DNA from: Bdellovibrionaceae bacterium UBA2316
GTDB lineage: Bacteria > Bdellovibrionota > Bdellovibrionia > Bdellovibrionales > Bdellovibrionaceae
DNA: 16,002 bases
Direction: 5' to 3'
Assembly (NCBI GenBank): GCA_002345205.1
Contig: DDVI01000056.1
Coordinates: 1 to 16,002 of the forward strand
Shown here: in pieces, positions 6,816 to 14,664 of the stretch
Layout: every line of letters starts with the position of its first letter
Position numbering within the stretch: position 1 is the first letter of the stretch
Notes under the pieces: model-generated
What the model was told of the DNA's origin: nothing
Databases searched by the model: none
The model's input: only the letters and a program-made list of their open reading frames with translations
Made by a program: the position numbers and the translations under genes

Positions 6816-8220
6816 TATCTATATGTCCTGGCCAATCGCCAGGGCACTAAAACGTAGAAACCCTGATGCCGAAATCCACTTTCTTGTGCGCGAGCGATTT
6901 GCCGGTGCATTGGAAGGTCTTGAATGTGTAAATCAAATTCATAAACTTAATACGCCGACGGTATTCGAAAAATTGGTGGATTCGTTGGACGATGGCATTA
7001 GCTGCTTGGGCGAGTTTCTAGATTCTTTGCAGGCGCAGAACTACGATTCAGTGGTAAACCTCTCGTTTTCACCTGTATCGAGCTATTTCACCTATTACCT
7101 AGGCCAGACTTCTAAAGAGACATTCGGGTATACGCGTTTTTCTGATGCCAGTTTTGCATTGAAGGATTCAATTTCTGCGTATTACTTTTCTCAAGTTGGA
7201 GTCGAAAAACATAACCGATTTCACTTGATCGATATTTTCGCTAGCATGTGCGGTGTTGATCTTGAGGAGGATGATTTTTCATATCCTGTCGGTTTCACGT
7301 TTAGTTCGCCTATAAAAGATAGCTATATAACTCTACAATTAGGCGCCAGCAACGCGAACAAGACGTTAACTCCATTTATCTGGGCTCGCGTTATCAAAAA
7401 CTTTTTAAGTGCTCATATGGGCTATAAAGTTGTCCTGATTGGCTCAAAAGAAGAACAAGAGTTAGTTTCTGAAATATATGCATTTAATTCCCATACAGAT
7501 ATTATCAATCTTATTGGAAAGACATCGATCCCTGAGTTGTTTCCAATTATAAAGAATGCGGCTCTTCATGTGGGCGGTGATAGTTTGTGTGTGCAAATCA
7601 CTAACTTAACAAAAACTCCGTGTTTAAATCTTTCGTTTGAAAGCGTGAAGTTCTGGGAAACGGGTCCGCGATCAAAAGGCAGCTACGTCTTGCTAAATAT
7701 TCAGCCGTCTCATGTCGAATCAACAGAAGTGGCAAGTGCAATCAAAGGATTGTTATCCAAAAAACCTTTGCCTCAGTTGATCGAAGCGGTTCGAAATATG
7801 CCAAGCTATGATTTAAAGTTTGATCTAATAAACGATTTTGAATGGGCCTTAGTAAAAGCAATCTATCTGAATGAACCATTTCCGGTAACGGACGATATCG
7901 TGTTCTTCAAAGGTATGCAGAAGCTTAATCAGACGAATTCATTAATCATCGAAACGCTGGAATCAGCCCTGGATAACGGTGTCGCTAAGTTTGTAAAAAT
8001 TCTAGCCTCGTGCGATGAGGCGTTCATGGGAATCCGTCAAATCAGTCCTAAGGTCAGTGTGTACATAGACTGGTGTCTAGCTGAAAAAATAAAAGTACCC
8101 CCACTAACCGAAATTGAAATTGTAGAATCCTATTTGAAAGTTCATAATGAACTTAAGCTTCTGATGAGACCTTACTTATTAGAAGACAACACTCAGGACG
8201 AGGTTAAGAATCATGGATAG
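6778..8220 (+). CDS. Glycosyltransferase family 9-like protein with C-terminal extension, second copy
   Basis: A 480-aa protein whose first ~325 residues match the GT9 fold. It has the N-terminal MKILIVQLARLGDIYMSWPI, the mid-protein YITLQLGASNANKTLTPFIW (183-202; GAS...K...W is typical of the sugar-nucleotide half) and LHVGGDSLCVQITNLTKTP (263-281). In the last motif the usual DSGxxH reads D268-S-L-C-V-Q273, so the conserved His is Gln. This could alter activity or make the protein non-catalytic. Residues about 326-480 are a helical extension not found in ordinary heptosyltransferases. It is clearly related to the GT9 gene 127 bp upstream, so the pair may act in sequence on one glycan or as an active/inactive pair. 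The start has AAGGA at 6762-6766 and lies inside the preceding small gene. The stop overlaps the next start. Confidence 0.82.
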   Translation: MKILIVQLARLGDIYMSWPIARALKRRNPDAEIHFLVRERFAGALEGLECVNQIHKLNTPTVFEKLVDSLDDGISCLGEFLDSLQAQNYDSVVNLSFSPVSSYFTYYLGQTSKETFGYTRFSDASFALKDSISAYYFSQVGVEKHNRFHLIDIFASMCGVDLEEDDFSYPVGFTFSSPIKDSYITLQLGASNANKTLTPFIWARVIKNFLSAHMGYKVVLIGSKEEQELVSEIYAFNSHTDIINLIGKTSIPELFPIIKNAALHVGGDSLCVQITNLTKTPCLNLSFESVKFWETGPRSKGSYVLLNIQPSHVESTEVASAIKGLLSKKPLPQLIEAVRNMPSYDLKFDLINDFEWALVKAIYLNEPFPVTDDIVFFKGMQKLNQTNSLIIETLESALDNGVAKFVKILASCDEAFMGIRQISPKVSVYIDWCLAEKIKVPPLTEIEIVESYLKVHNELKLLMRPYLLEDNTQDEVKNHG

Positions 8221-8902
8221 ATTCAAAATCACTGGCGATAAATTAGCCGGATTTTATGACGACGGTACTAAACTCATGCAGGTCTTTAAAGACATCGAGT
8301 TAGATCTAAAAGCGACAAACCAGGTTGTTTGCCAATACATTATCAATGGCAAAGAAATTTCGGAAATTGACGAAACATCTTACCAAGATATGAGCCTATC
8401 TGAAGTGCAGACGCTCGAATACCTATCTGAGAACCTTAATGAGTTACTTATCGACGTTCTTGAGGGTTGGTTGGATGCATTTCCCGAAATGATCGGTCAC
8501 ACGGAAAAGATCTCTAGCCAAATTCGATTTAATGGTGTTCAGAAATCTTTCAAAAATATTCAGGTCCTTTTGGAAAATTACGAGTACCTAATTTCAAGTA
8601 TCATTTCTATCAAGAGCCTAGTGGGTAATTCTGCTGCGGCGGGTCTTTCGATGCTATTTGAAGCCGAAGAAAAAACGAAAGTGACATTAAGTGAGGCTAT
8701 TACGGCCATTGAGAAAAAAGATTTTGTATGTTTAGCTGATATCGTTGAATATGAACTCATCACGAGTCTGCAAATTTGGGAAAAATTGCTGTCAGACTTA
8801 TTGATTGTTCTTAAAGGGGAAAAATCAGTTGAACATTTATCCCGAAATAACGGGCTCAAAATTATTTCCAATTTTAGTTCTGGGGGAAGACTGGCCAACT
8901 AG
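8213..8902 (+). CDS. Unknown helical cytoplasmic protein
   Basis: A 229-aa acidic, mostly helical protein without signal peptide or membrane span; no family is recognised. Long amphipathic helices run through about 60-100, 105-140 and 140-200. The ATG is within the stop region of the second GT9 gene (8-bp overlap), so translation is probably coupled. Its last ~24 codons overlap the start of the histidine kinase gene in another frame, and those residues (after LKGEK) look less helical than the rest, as if the stop had drifted downstream. It sits between the glycosyltransferases and the two-component pair. It could be a partner or signalling adaptor of either, but nothing in the sequence decides this. 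Confidence 0.75.
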   Translation: MDRFKITGDKLAGFYDDGTKLMQVFKDIELDLKATNQVVCQYIINGKEISEIDETSYQDMSLSEVQTLEYLSENLNELLIDVLEGWLDAFPEMIGHTEKISSQIRFNGVQKSFKNIQVLLENYEYLISSIISIKSLVGNSAAAGLSMLFEAEEKTKVTLSEAITAIEKKDFVCLADIVEYELITSLQIWEKLLSDLLIVLKGEKSVEHLSRNNGLKIISNFSSGGRLAN

Positions 8903-10802
8903 TCCAGTCTCCAAGAAACATCTTGTAGAAACGCTTAATCGCGAAAATATCTCGACGTATAATTTACCTTTAAATGAAATCAAGTCACAGCAGTTCAAAA
9001 GCGGTGACTTGGACTCTGCCTCCCTTATCATTATAAATCTACCTAAACATGAACTTGATTTTATCGGTGGACGAATTGATTTCAAATTAATCAACACCCC
9101 GATCGTTTTGACCTTGAACCAAGCGGATATCGATATCACAGACTGGATCAATCAAAAGAACGTGGGTTACTTTATCCAAGACGAAAACGTAGAAACCTTA
9201 GATCGCCTAATCGAAGTGGCTAAGACTCGGATTCAGCGTCGTACGGTCATTAAGCAGATTGCCGAGCAAAGCAAGTCAGCCGATCAAGTCGTGCAAGATC
9301 AAGAAGAGCAGATCATTGCTAAAACTCTTGATATAGAATTATCGAATCAAGAGCAGAACCAAAAACTCAAACGGGAACGACAGCTTTTGAAGTTCTTAAA
9401 AGATATTGCTTTAGCCGATTTTTACGATTCCTTTTTAAGGAGTATTAAAAATGAATTCAAAGTATTTCATGCTTTGGGCGAGATATTCCTGGTGGAGTTT
9501 AAGACCGAAACGGATTTAGCAATTCTTAATTTAAAGGCGTCCGATCTGTGGCGAGATCATAAAGTCCCAAATGGCCATTCAAATGCTTTAAGTGATTTTA
9601 TGAATGGTAAAAACCTTTCGACATTTTTTGCGAACCTTTTGCAGCGACCATTTGGCAAGTCGGTTTCGATGCACTTGAAGGGGAATTATTTCTTAATTGT
9701 TGAAAGCCATTTGAGCGATATTCAAAATGTTCCGTTCCAGGAATTCTTCAGCGATCGCCAAGAAATTTTAAAAATGGTTTTCGACAAAATTGATAATGAA
9801 GAAAAGATGAATAGTTTTGCCTTTCGGTGGGAAAAGATCTTTGATTTTATAAAAGATCCAATTGTGATGATTGATGAAGATTATAATGTTATTGCCCACA
9901 ATAATGCGTTCGATAATCGACCAGAGCTATTTAAGTGTTATCAAGACCAAATCAAAAAATCTGATCTTTTGAAAAATGGAAACATAATAGTTGGCAATTC
10001 TTCGTTTGATGTTTTGCCATTTGAAGTCGGAAATATTGAAAGTGGGAAACGAACGTTTGTTTTGACCTTCAAGGATCAGACGGAAAGCAATCAATTGCAG
10101 TTAGAGTTAATTCAGAAAAAGAAAATGGCTACGATTGGTAAATTAGCGGGTCACCTGTCGCATGAATTGAACAATCCGTTAACGGGCATTCGTTCAATGG
10201 CGCAGATTTTATTAAATGAAGCTGCACCAGGGACATCGACTCATAAAGATTTAGTAGAAATTGAATCAGCGGCTCATCGTAGTTTGTCGGTTATAAAAAA
10301 CTTTATCGAATTTTCTGACAACAAAAATACGCAGATAGAACTAACGGACATTCATACACTGATTGAACGTACCATACCGTTGATGAAGACATCGCTTAGA
10401 AATCATGTGGTTGCGAAAAACTTAACGGCAACCAAGTATTCGGCTCAGGTCAATGCGCCTTTGTTTCAACAAGTGCTGTTTAATTTAATAAAGAATGCGA
10501 TTCAAGCTATGTCTGAAAAAGGACGCGTGTCGATTGATACAGAAAATCCAACTCCGACATCTTTAAGAATATCGGTATCAGATACTGGAAAAGGCATTCC
10601 CGCCCCAGTGCAGGCACTGATTTTTCAACCGTTCTTCACTACGAAAGAAAAAACTCAAGGAAATGGATTGGGATTAAGCATCGTAAAAAGTATTGTTGAG
10701 TCTTTCCGCGGAAAAATTTACTTAACGTCCACTGAGGGCGTAGGAACTCAGTTTCATATAGAATTACCTGTAGCGAGCCGAAATGAAAATACTAGTCATT
10801 GA
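8829..10802 (+). CDS. Soluble PAS-containing sensor histidine kinase (NtrB-like catalytic core)
   Basis: A cytoplasmic histidine kinase of 657 aa with no transmembrane segment. Residues about 12-135 resemble a degenerate receiver-like alpha/beta domain (FPILVLGEDW, LIIINLP, PIVLTLNQ). A charged coiled-coil follows (about 140-190), then an unassigned, possibly GAF-like part (about 195-320), then a PAS domain (about 330-420, IKDPIVMIDEDYNVIAHNNAF). The kinase core has the H box SHELNNPLTG (phospho-acceptor H445), N box FNLIKNAIQAM (N552, N556), G1 DTGKGI (585-590), F box FQPFFTT and G2 GNGLGLSIV (611-619). The frame could start at TTG 8805, but TTG 8829 has AGGGGA 8 bp upstream and is preferred. 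It overlaps the preceding gene by 74 bp and the response regulator by 20 bp, its likely partner. Confidence 0.9.
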   Translation: MNIYPEITGSKLFPILVLGEDWPTSPVSKKHLVETLNRENISTYNLPLNEIKSQQFKSGDLDSASLIIINLPKHELDFIGGRIDFKLINTPIVLTLNQADIDITDWINQKNVGYFIQDENVETLDRLIEVAKTRIQRRTVIKQIAEQSKSADQVVQDQEEQIIAKTLDIELSNQEQNQKLKRERQLLKFLKDIALADFYDSFLRSIKNEFKVFHALGEIFLVEFKTETDLAILNLKASDLWRDHKVPNGHSNALSDFMNGKNLSTFFANLLQRPFGKSVSMHLKGNYFLIVESHLSDIQNVPFQEFFSDRQEILKMVFDKIDNEEKMNSFAFRWEKIFDFIKDPIVMIDEDYNVIAHNNAFDNRPELFKCYQDQIKKSDLLKNGNIIVGNSSFDVLPFEVGNIESGKRTFVLTFKDQTESNQLQLELIQKKKMATIGKLAGHLSHELNNPLTGIRSMAQILLNEAAPGTSTHKDLVEIESAAHRSLSVIKNFIEFSDNKNTQIELTDIHTLIERTIPLMKTSLRNHVVAKNLTATKYSAQVNAPLFQQVLFNLIKNAIQAMSEKGRVSIDTENPTPTSLRISVSDTGKGIPAPVQALIFQPFFTTKEKTQGNGLGLSIVKSIVESFRGKIYLTSTEGVGTQFHIELPVASRNENTSH

Positions 10803-11136
10803 TGATGAAGTTCTAATAACTATGTCGCTTAAGCGTGCCCTGGAAAAGCGTGGGCATACTGTTGAAATTGCTAACGGCGGAGTTCCTGGAATTGAAGCTT
10901 GGCGACGAATGAAGCCCGATATGGTTGTGCTTGATTTTATGATGCCCGATATGAATGCAGACCAGGTGCTTAACGAAATAGGGGATCGCGGTGGCAGTAA
11001 GGTTGTTCTGATGTCCGCCTATTTGGGTGACAAAGCCGGAGAAAAACCACCGTCATTACCGATCGAATTATTTATAAAAAAACCTTTTGAGAATATCTTT
11101 GATATATGCGACTTAATCGAGAAAGCCGCTGGATAA
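10783..11136 (+). CDS. Single-domain response regulator (CheY-like receiver)
   Basis: A 117-aa protein consisting of one receiver domain and no output domain. The acidic pocket is D7-D8 (VIDDE), the phospho-acceptor is D51 (VVLDFMMPD), the switch Ser is S78 (VVLMSAY) and the conserved Lys-Pro is K100-P101 (FIKKPF). All residues needed for phosphorylation are present. It probably accepts phosphate from the kinase encoded directly upstream, whose coding end it overlaps by 20 bp. It would then act by protein contact: on the flagellar motor in CheY fashion, or as a relay to another regulator such as an enhancer-binding protein encoded elsewhere. The target cannot be read from the sequence. Confidence 0.93.
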   Translation: MKILVIDDEVLITMSLKRALEKRGHTVEIANGGVPGIEAWRRMKPDMVVLDFMMPDMNADQVLNEIGDRGGSKVVLMSAYLGDKAGEKPPSLPIELFIKKPFENIFDICDLIEKAAG

Positions 11137-11139
11137 AAC

Positions 11140-11706
11140 ATGAGAATAATTTCCGGAAAATATAAGGGTCACCATTTAGTTTCATTTAAAGGTGATCATT
11201 TGCGCCCAACTACGGATCGCGTAAAAGAAGCTCTATTTAATAAAATCCAGTTCGAACTAGAAGGGTCCATAGTATTGGATCTATTTTCAGGAACTGGGAA
11301 TCTGGGATTGGAAGCTATCTCTCGCGGTGCTGAAAAAGTGGTTTTTGTAGATGAGAATCCTAAATCGATTGAAATTTTAAAAAAAAATATAGAGAAATTA
11401 AAAGTTGAAAAAGGCTGTTACGAAATAGTGACCTCGGATGCGTTTCGGTTTCTAAAGAAATCAACAGATAGAAAGTTTAATTTTATTTTTATCGACCCAC
11501 CATTTACTCAAAAAATGGCCCATGACGTAATGGAAGCTTTGGATAAAACATCTATCTATACACCAGAGACATTCATATCAATTGAATCACAAAAAAAAGA
11601 ACGTATGGAACCAGAATATGAACGACTTGTCAGATTTGACTTTCGTGACTACGGGGACAAGATACTTTCATTTTTTAAAGCAAAGGAGCTAAATAGTGAA
11701 GCGTAA
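11140..11706 (+). CDS. rsmD: 16S rRNA (guanine(966)-N(2))-methyltransferase RsmD
   Basis: Methylates N2 of G966 in 16S rRNA during assembly of the small ribosomal subunit, using S-adenosylmethionine. The 188-aa protein has the family N-terminus MRIISGKYKG, the substrate segment LRPTTDRVKEALFN (21-34), the SAM-binding strand and loop VLDLFSGTGNLGLEA (45-59), a DEN acidic pair after the next strand (about 71-73) and the catalytic DPPF (119-122). Length is typical. It starts 3 bp after the response regulator stop without a good Shine-Dalgarno, so it is probably translationally coupled. It overlaps coaD by 11 bp; rsmD-coaD is a widely conserved gene pair, which supports both calls. Confidence 0.95.
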   Translation: MRIISGKYKGHHLVSFKGDHLRPTTDRVKEALFNKIQFELEGSIVLDLFSGTGNLGLEAISRGAEKVVFVDENPKSIEILKKNIEKLKVEKGCYEIVTSDAFRFLKKSTDRKFNFIFIDPPFTQKMAHDVMEALDKTSIYTPETFISIESQKKERMEPEYERLVRFDFRDYGDKILSFFKAKELNSEA

Positions 11707-12193
11707 TCAAGTCGTATATCCTGGCAGTTTTGATCCTATTACGATGGGACACGTTGATATTATTAAGCGCCTCTCGAAGTCCTTTGATAGAGTAGTTGTC
11801 CTAGTTGCTAACAATGAACAAAAGAGTTTTATGTTTACGGCTGAAGAACGAAAGGCACTTATTCTAAAAGCGCTTAAATCGACTCCTAATGTAAAAGTCG
11901 ATATCCATGCTGGTCTAACGACAGATTATATGAAAGTTAAAAAAATCGATAAGATTGTTAGGGGATTGCGCGCCGTCGTAGATTTTGAATACGAAATGAC
12001 CATGGCTAACATCAATCGCAAGCTCGCACCTAATATCGAGACATTGCTTGTCTTCGCAAGTCCTGAATACTACTATGTAAGCTCACGAGGCGTGAAGGAA
12101 GTAGCGATGAATAGGGGTTCCCTGAAAGACCTAGTTCCTGACGTCGTAAAAAAAGCACTAAACGAGAAAATTAAAAAACTAAAAAAGGATTAA
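11696..12193 (+). CDS. coaD: Pantetheine-phosphate adenylyltransferase (CoaD)
   Basis: Transfers AMP from ATP to 4'-phosphopantetheine, giving dephospho-CoA in the fourth step of coenzyme A synthesis; cytoplasmic. The 165-aa protein has the nucleotidyltransferase signature YPGSFDPITMGH (8-19, with the TxGH motif at 16-19), the IVRGLRAVVDFEYE segment (87-100) and SSRGVKEVA (129-137), which corresponds to the usual SSTxVRE(I/L)A motif with T-to-R and R-to-K changes. Length is standard. The start is GTG at 11696, with AAGGAG at 11683-11688, inside the end of rsmD. The aminotransferase gene follows after 2 bp. Confidence 0.96.
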   Translation: MKRNQVVYPGSFDPITMGHVDIIKRLSKSFDRVVVLVANNEQKSFMFTAEERKALILKALKSTPNVKVDIHAGLTTDYMKVKKIDKIVRGLRAVVDFEYEMTMANINRKLAPNIETLLVFASPEYYYVSSRGVKEVAMNRGSLKDLVPDVVKKALNEKIKKLKKD

Positions 12194-12195
12194 CT

Positions 12196-13410
12196 ATGCT
12201 TTCTAAGCGTGCGTTAAATTTAAAGCCGTCTCCAACACTTTCATTAGTAGCCAAAGCAAAAGATTTACAAGCAAAAGGACACGACGTAATTTCATTAACG
12301 GTGGGCGAGCCTGACTGGGCCACATTCAAAAAGCCATCAGACGCAGGCATTGAGGCGATTCAAAAAAATATTACAAAGTACACGCCGGCGAACGGCACAA
12401 TCGAATTAAGAAAAAGGATCGCTGAGAATGCTAAAAAAGAATTCGGAATAGAGTATGCACCAACTCAGGTAACAGTGGGGTCAGGTGCTAAGTTTATCAT
12501 ATTCGCAGCCTTACAAATGCTTTGTAATCCGGGTGATGAAGTTATCATCCACTCCCCATACTGGGTCAGTTACCCAACGATGGTTGAACTAGCGGATGGC
12601 GTGCCTCATATCATCACGTGTGGTGAAAACGAAGGTTACAAATTAACACCTCAACAATTAGAAAAAGCGATTGGCCCTAAAACCAAAGCATTCTTGTTTT
12701 GTTCACCAAGTAATCCAACCGGTTTAATGTACACGAAAGAAGAACTTCAGGCCTTTGCTGACGTCTTCAGACGTCATCCGAATGTAGTGATTTTGTCCGA
12801 CGATATTTATAATCGATTAGTGTTTTCACCAAGTGATCGAGTAAACGGCGTCGCACCACATTTGTTGCATGTCGCCCCTGACTTGAAAGATCGTCTAGTT
12901 TCTATCAATGGTGGGTCTAAGTCATTCTCGATGACGGGATGGCGTATTGGTTGGGCAATGGGCCCACAAAAACTAATCACAGCAATGGCGGACTATCAAA
13001 GTCAGTCGACAGGTTCTGCGTCTAGCATTTCCCAGCACGCAGCTTTAACGGCGCTGGCGCATTGTGATAGTGACATCGAAGAAACTAACAAAACTCTTCT
13101 CGATAGAAAACAGAAAGCGATGAAAGAATTATCTCGCGTGAAAGGATTCAAGTTAAGTGATCCTCCCGGTGCATTTTATTTATGGGTAGATATCAAAGCG
13201 TATTTAGGTAAAAAATTCGACGGTGTTGTCATCGAGAATGATAAAATGTTCGGAGATATTTTATTAGAAAAATACTTTGTGGCTACCGTTCCAGGTATCG
13301 AATGCGGTAACCAAGGTTATTTACGCTTAAGTTTTGCGACGTCCGTTGAAAAAATGAAAGCCGCAGTTGATCGAATGGTCGAATTTACGTCTAAAATAGA
13401 ACAGGCTTAA
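12196..13410 (+). CDS. Class I PLP-dependent aminotransferase (aspartate aminotransferase type)
   Basis: Transfers the amino group between aspartate (or a related amino acid) and 2-oxoglutarate; the likely product or substrate is oxaloacetate/aspartate. The 404-aa protein matches the Ib subgroup of aspartate aminotransferases. It has VISLTVGEPDW (31-41), KYTPANGTIELR (61-72), the cofactor-contacting SPSNPTG (170-176), SDDIYNRLVF (201-210), the PLP Schiff-base Lys in GGSKSFSMTGWRIGW (K242) and the carboxylate-binding Arg in GYLRLSFA (R377). Specificity toward aspartate, prephenate or aromatic amino acids cannot be told apart here. The ATG has AAGGA at 12185-12189. It is the last gene of the + strand chain, and the hairpin at its stop probably ends the transcript. 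Confidence 0.93.
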   Translation: MLSKRALNLKPSPTLSLVAKAKDLQAKGHDVISLTVGEPDWATFKKPSDAGIEAIQKNITKYTPANGTIELRKRIAENAKKEFGIEYAPTQVTVGSGAKFIIFAALQMLCNPGDEVIIHSPYWVSYPTMVELADGVPHIITCGENEGYKLTPQQLEKAIGPKTKAFLFCSPSNPTGLMYTKEELQAFADVFRRHPNVVILSDDIYNRLVFSPSDRVNGVAPHLLHVAPDLKDRLVSINGGSKSFSMTGWRIGWAMGPQKLITAMADYQSQSTGSASSISQHAALTALAHCDSDIEETNKTLLDRKQKAMKELSRVKGFKLSDPPGAFYLWVDIKAYLGKKFDGVVIENDKMFGDILLEKYFVATVPGIECGNQGYLRLSFATSVEKMKAAVDRMVEFTSKIEQA

Positions 13411-13424
13411 AAATCTTTAAGCCT
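13403..13424. terminator. Candidate bidirectional terminator hairpin
   Basis: AGGCTTAAA (13403-13411) and TTTAAGCCT (13416-13424) are perfectly complementary around a 4-nt AATC loop. The hairpin spans the stop codons of two convergent genes that are only 12 bp apart, so it could end transcription in both directions. The stem is AT-rich and no long T-run follows on either strand, so efficiency may be low. Confidence 0.6.
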
Positions 13425-14664
13425 AAAATAGAGAGCTAAACCAATTTACTAGTCGTGCCCAGAAGCCGGGTTGCTCATTCTCTACTGAATTAGGAACTCG
13501 GTTGTTCGAAGTTAGGCTACATTTATATTTGGCCACAATCGTTGAGCCCGCTTTCACTGCCGGATTAAATAATAAACTCTGACCTTGAATTGATGTCGCA
13601 ACAGTTTGCGTAGGTGTGATTGTCACCGCCACGTTATTGCTAACTGGATTACATTCAAGCGGCATTGAATCTAAGGAATCATTAATTACCGTATTGAAGA
13701 AATTCAAGTTGTTATAATAGTCTGTATCGCAAATAGAACCGATACCACCACCAGTAATACTTGAAAGAGCTTCATAGTTTTTACCGTAGTGGGCTTTCGT
13801 ACCTTGACCATCTTGCGCCGCTAAACAGGTTGTATCGCCAGATTTTACAACGATAGAGTTGGCGCGGAAGCGAATGTCAGCACCTAGTTTTTCTTTTACT
13901 TTATCAACAAGTGAACTTGGAGTGTCATCGTCTTCTAATGGACGTAGTTCATCTGTATAGTATTTTTCAGCCGCGCGACCGCCAATGCTGCGTTCATCTT
14001 CATCAGAAATGTAAATGTGGGCCAGGGCTGCGCCGGGGCGATAGCATTTGTTATAATCTTTGTAGTTCGCATGCCAGTGAGCAGCTTTGATACCACGTTC
14101 ATCATTTGTGTTAGCGCCGCCTGTGCCGATATTGTTCTCTAATGTGTATCTAAAGATGGCAGGTAGATTAGCGCCATTTTGACGTTTTAAAATCCAATTT
14201 TCTGCGGGATTGTAAAAGTGAGACGCCGTACTGCTAGCCGTTGTACCCCAGCTAACGGAAAGACCCCAATAATTGTAATTGTTAATGTTAGCGTATGTCG
14301 TGGTTGCCAAACACATCTGCCAGTCTATTGAGACGCTTTCTAATTGAGTTACAAATGTAGTTAAGCGATCAGCTAGCTTGATGTTATCCGCATTCATGGA
14401 GCTTGAATTATCTACGATCAAAACGATGTCGACTTTGTCTTGATTCGCATTTACTACGTGAGTTGTGGTCACATCGCGAGTTCCCGTGACTGGAGGTGGT
14501 GTCGTTGGATCTTCTGGGTCGTTCAGTGTTGGTGCCGTAGGATCTGTAGGGGTTTCTTCAGCAGGCTGATTAGAGCTTGAAGAGAACTTCACTGGTCCAC
14601 AGGCCACGAAGGTTAACACAATAAATCCAGAAATTATGGCGAAAAATATTTTAGATATTTTCAT
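13423..14664 (-). CDS. von Willebrand factor A-domain lipoprotein
   Basis: A 413-aa exported lipoprotein. Residues 1-21 are a signal peptide with a basic start and a hydrophobic core, ending in FVA-C22, an acceptable lipobox. A Pro/Thr/Asp-rich linker (about 33-62) spaces it from the membrane. The vWA domain starts at about 78: DIVLIVDNSSSMN holds the MIDAS metal-binding DxSxS (D85, S87, S89). The second acidic cluster is ISDEDERS (219-226), preceded by TNDERGIKAA (186-195). Such domains mediate metal-dependent adhesion or complex assembly at the cell surface. The C-terminus ends in an aromatic amphipathic stretch, GFWARLVNWFSSLF. GGAG (14675-14678 on the opposite strand) precedes the ATG at good spacing. 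The ligand is unknown; vWA lipoproteins are frequent in predatory Bdellovibrionota, which makes a prey or surface contact role conceivable. Confidence 0.88.
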   Translation of the reverse strand: MKISKIFFAIISGFIVLTFVACGPVKFSSSSNQPAEETPTDPTAPTLNDPEDPTTPPPVTGTRDVTTTHVVNANQDKVDIVLIVDNSSSMNADNIKLADRLTTFVTQLESVSIDWQMCLATTTYANINNYNYWGLSVSWGTTASSTASHFYNPAENWILKRQNGANLPAIFRYTLENNIGTGGANTNDERGIKAAHWHANYKDYNKCYRPGAALAHIYISDEDERSIGGRAAEKYYTDELRPLEDDDTPSSLVDKVKEKLGADIRFRANSIVVKSGDTTCLAAQDGQGTKAHYGKNYEALSSITGGGIGSICDTDYYNNLNFFNTVINDSLDSMPLECNPVSNNVAVTITPTQTVATSIQGQSLLFNPAVKAGSTIVAKYKCSLTSNNRVPNSVENEQPGFWARLVNWFSSLF

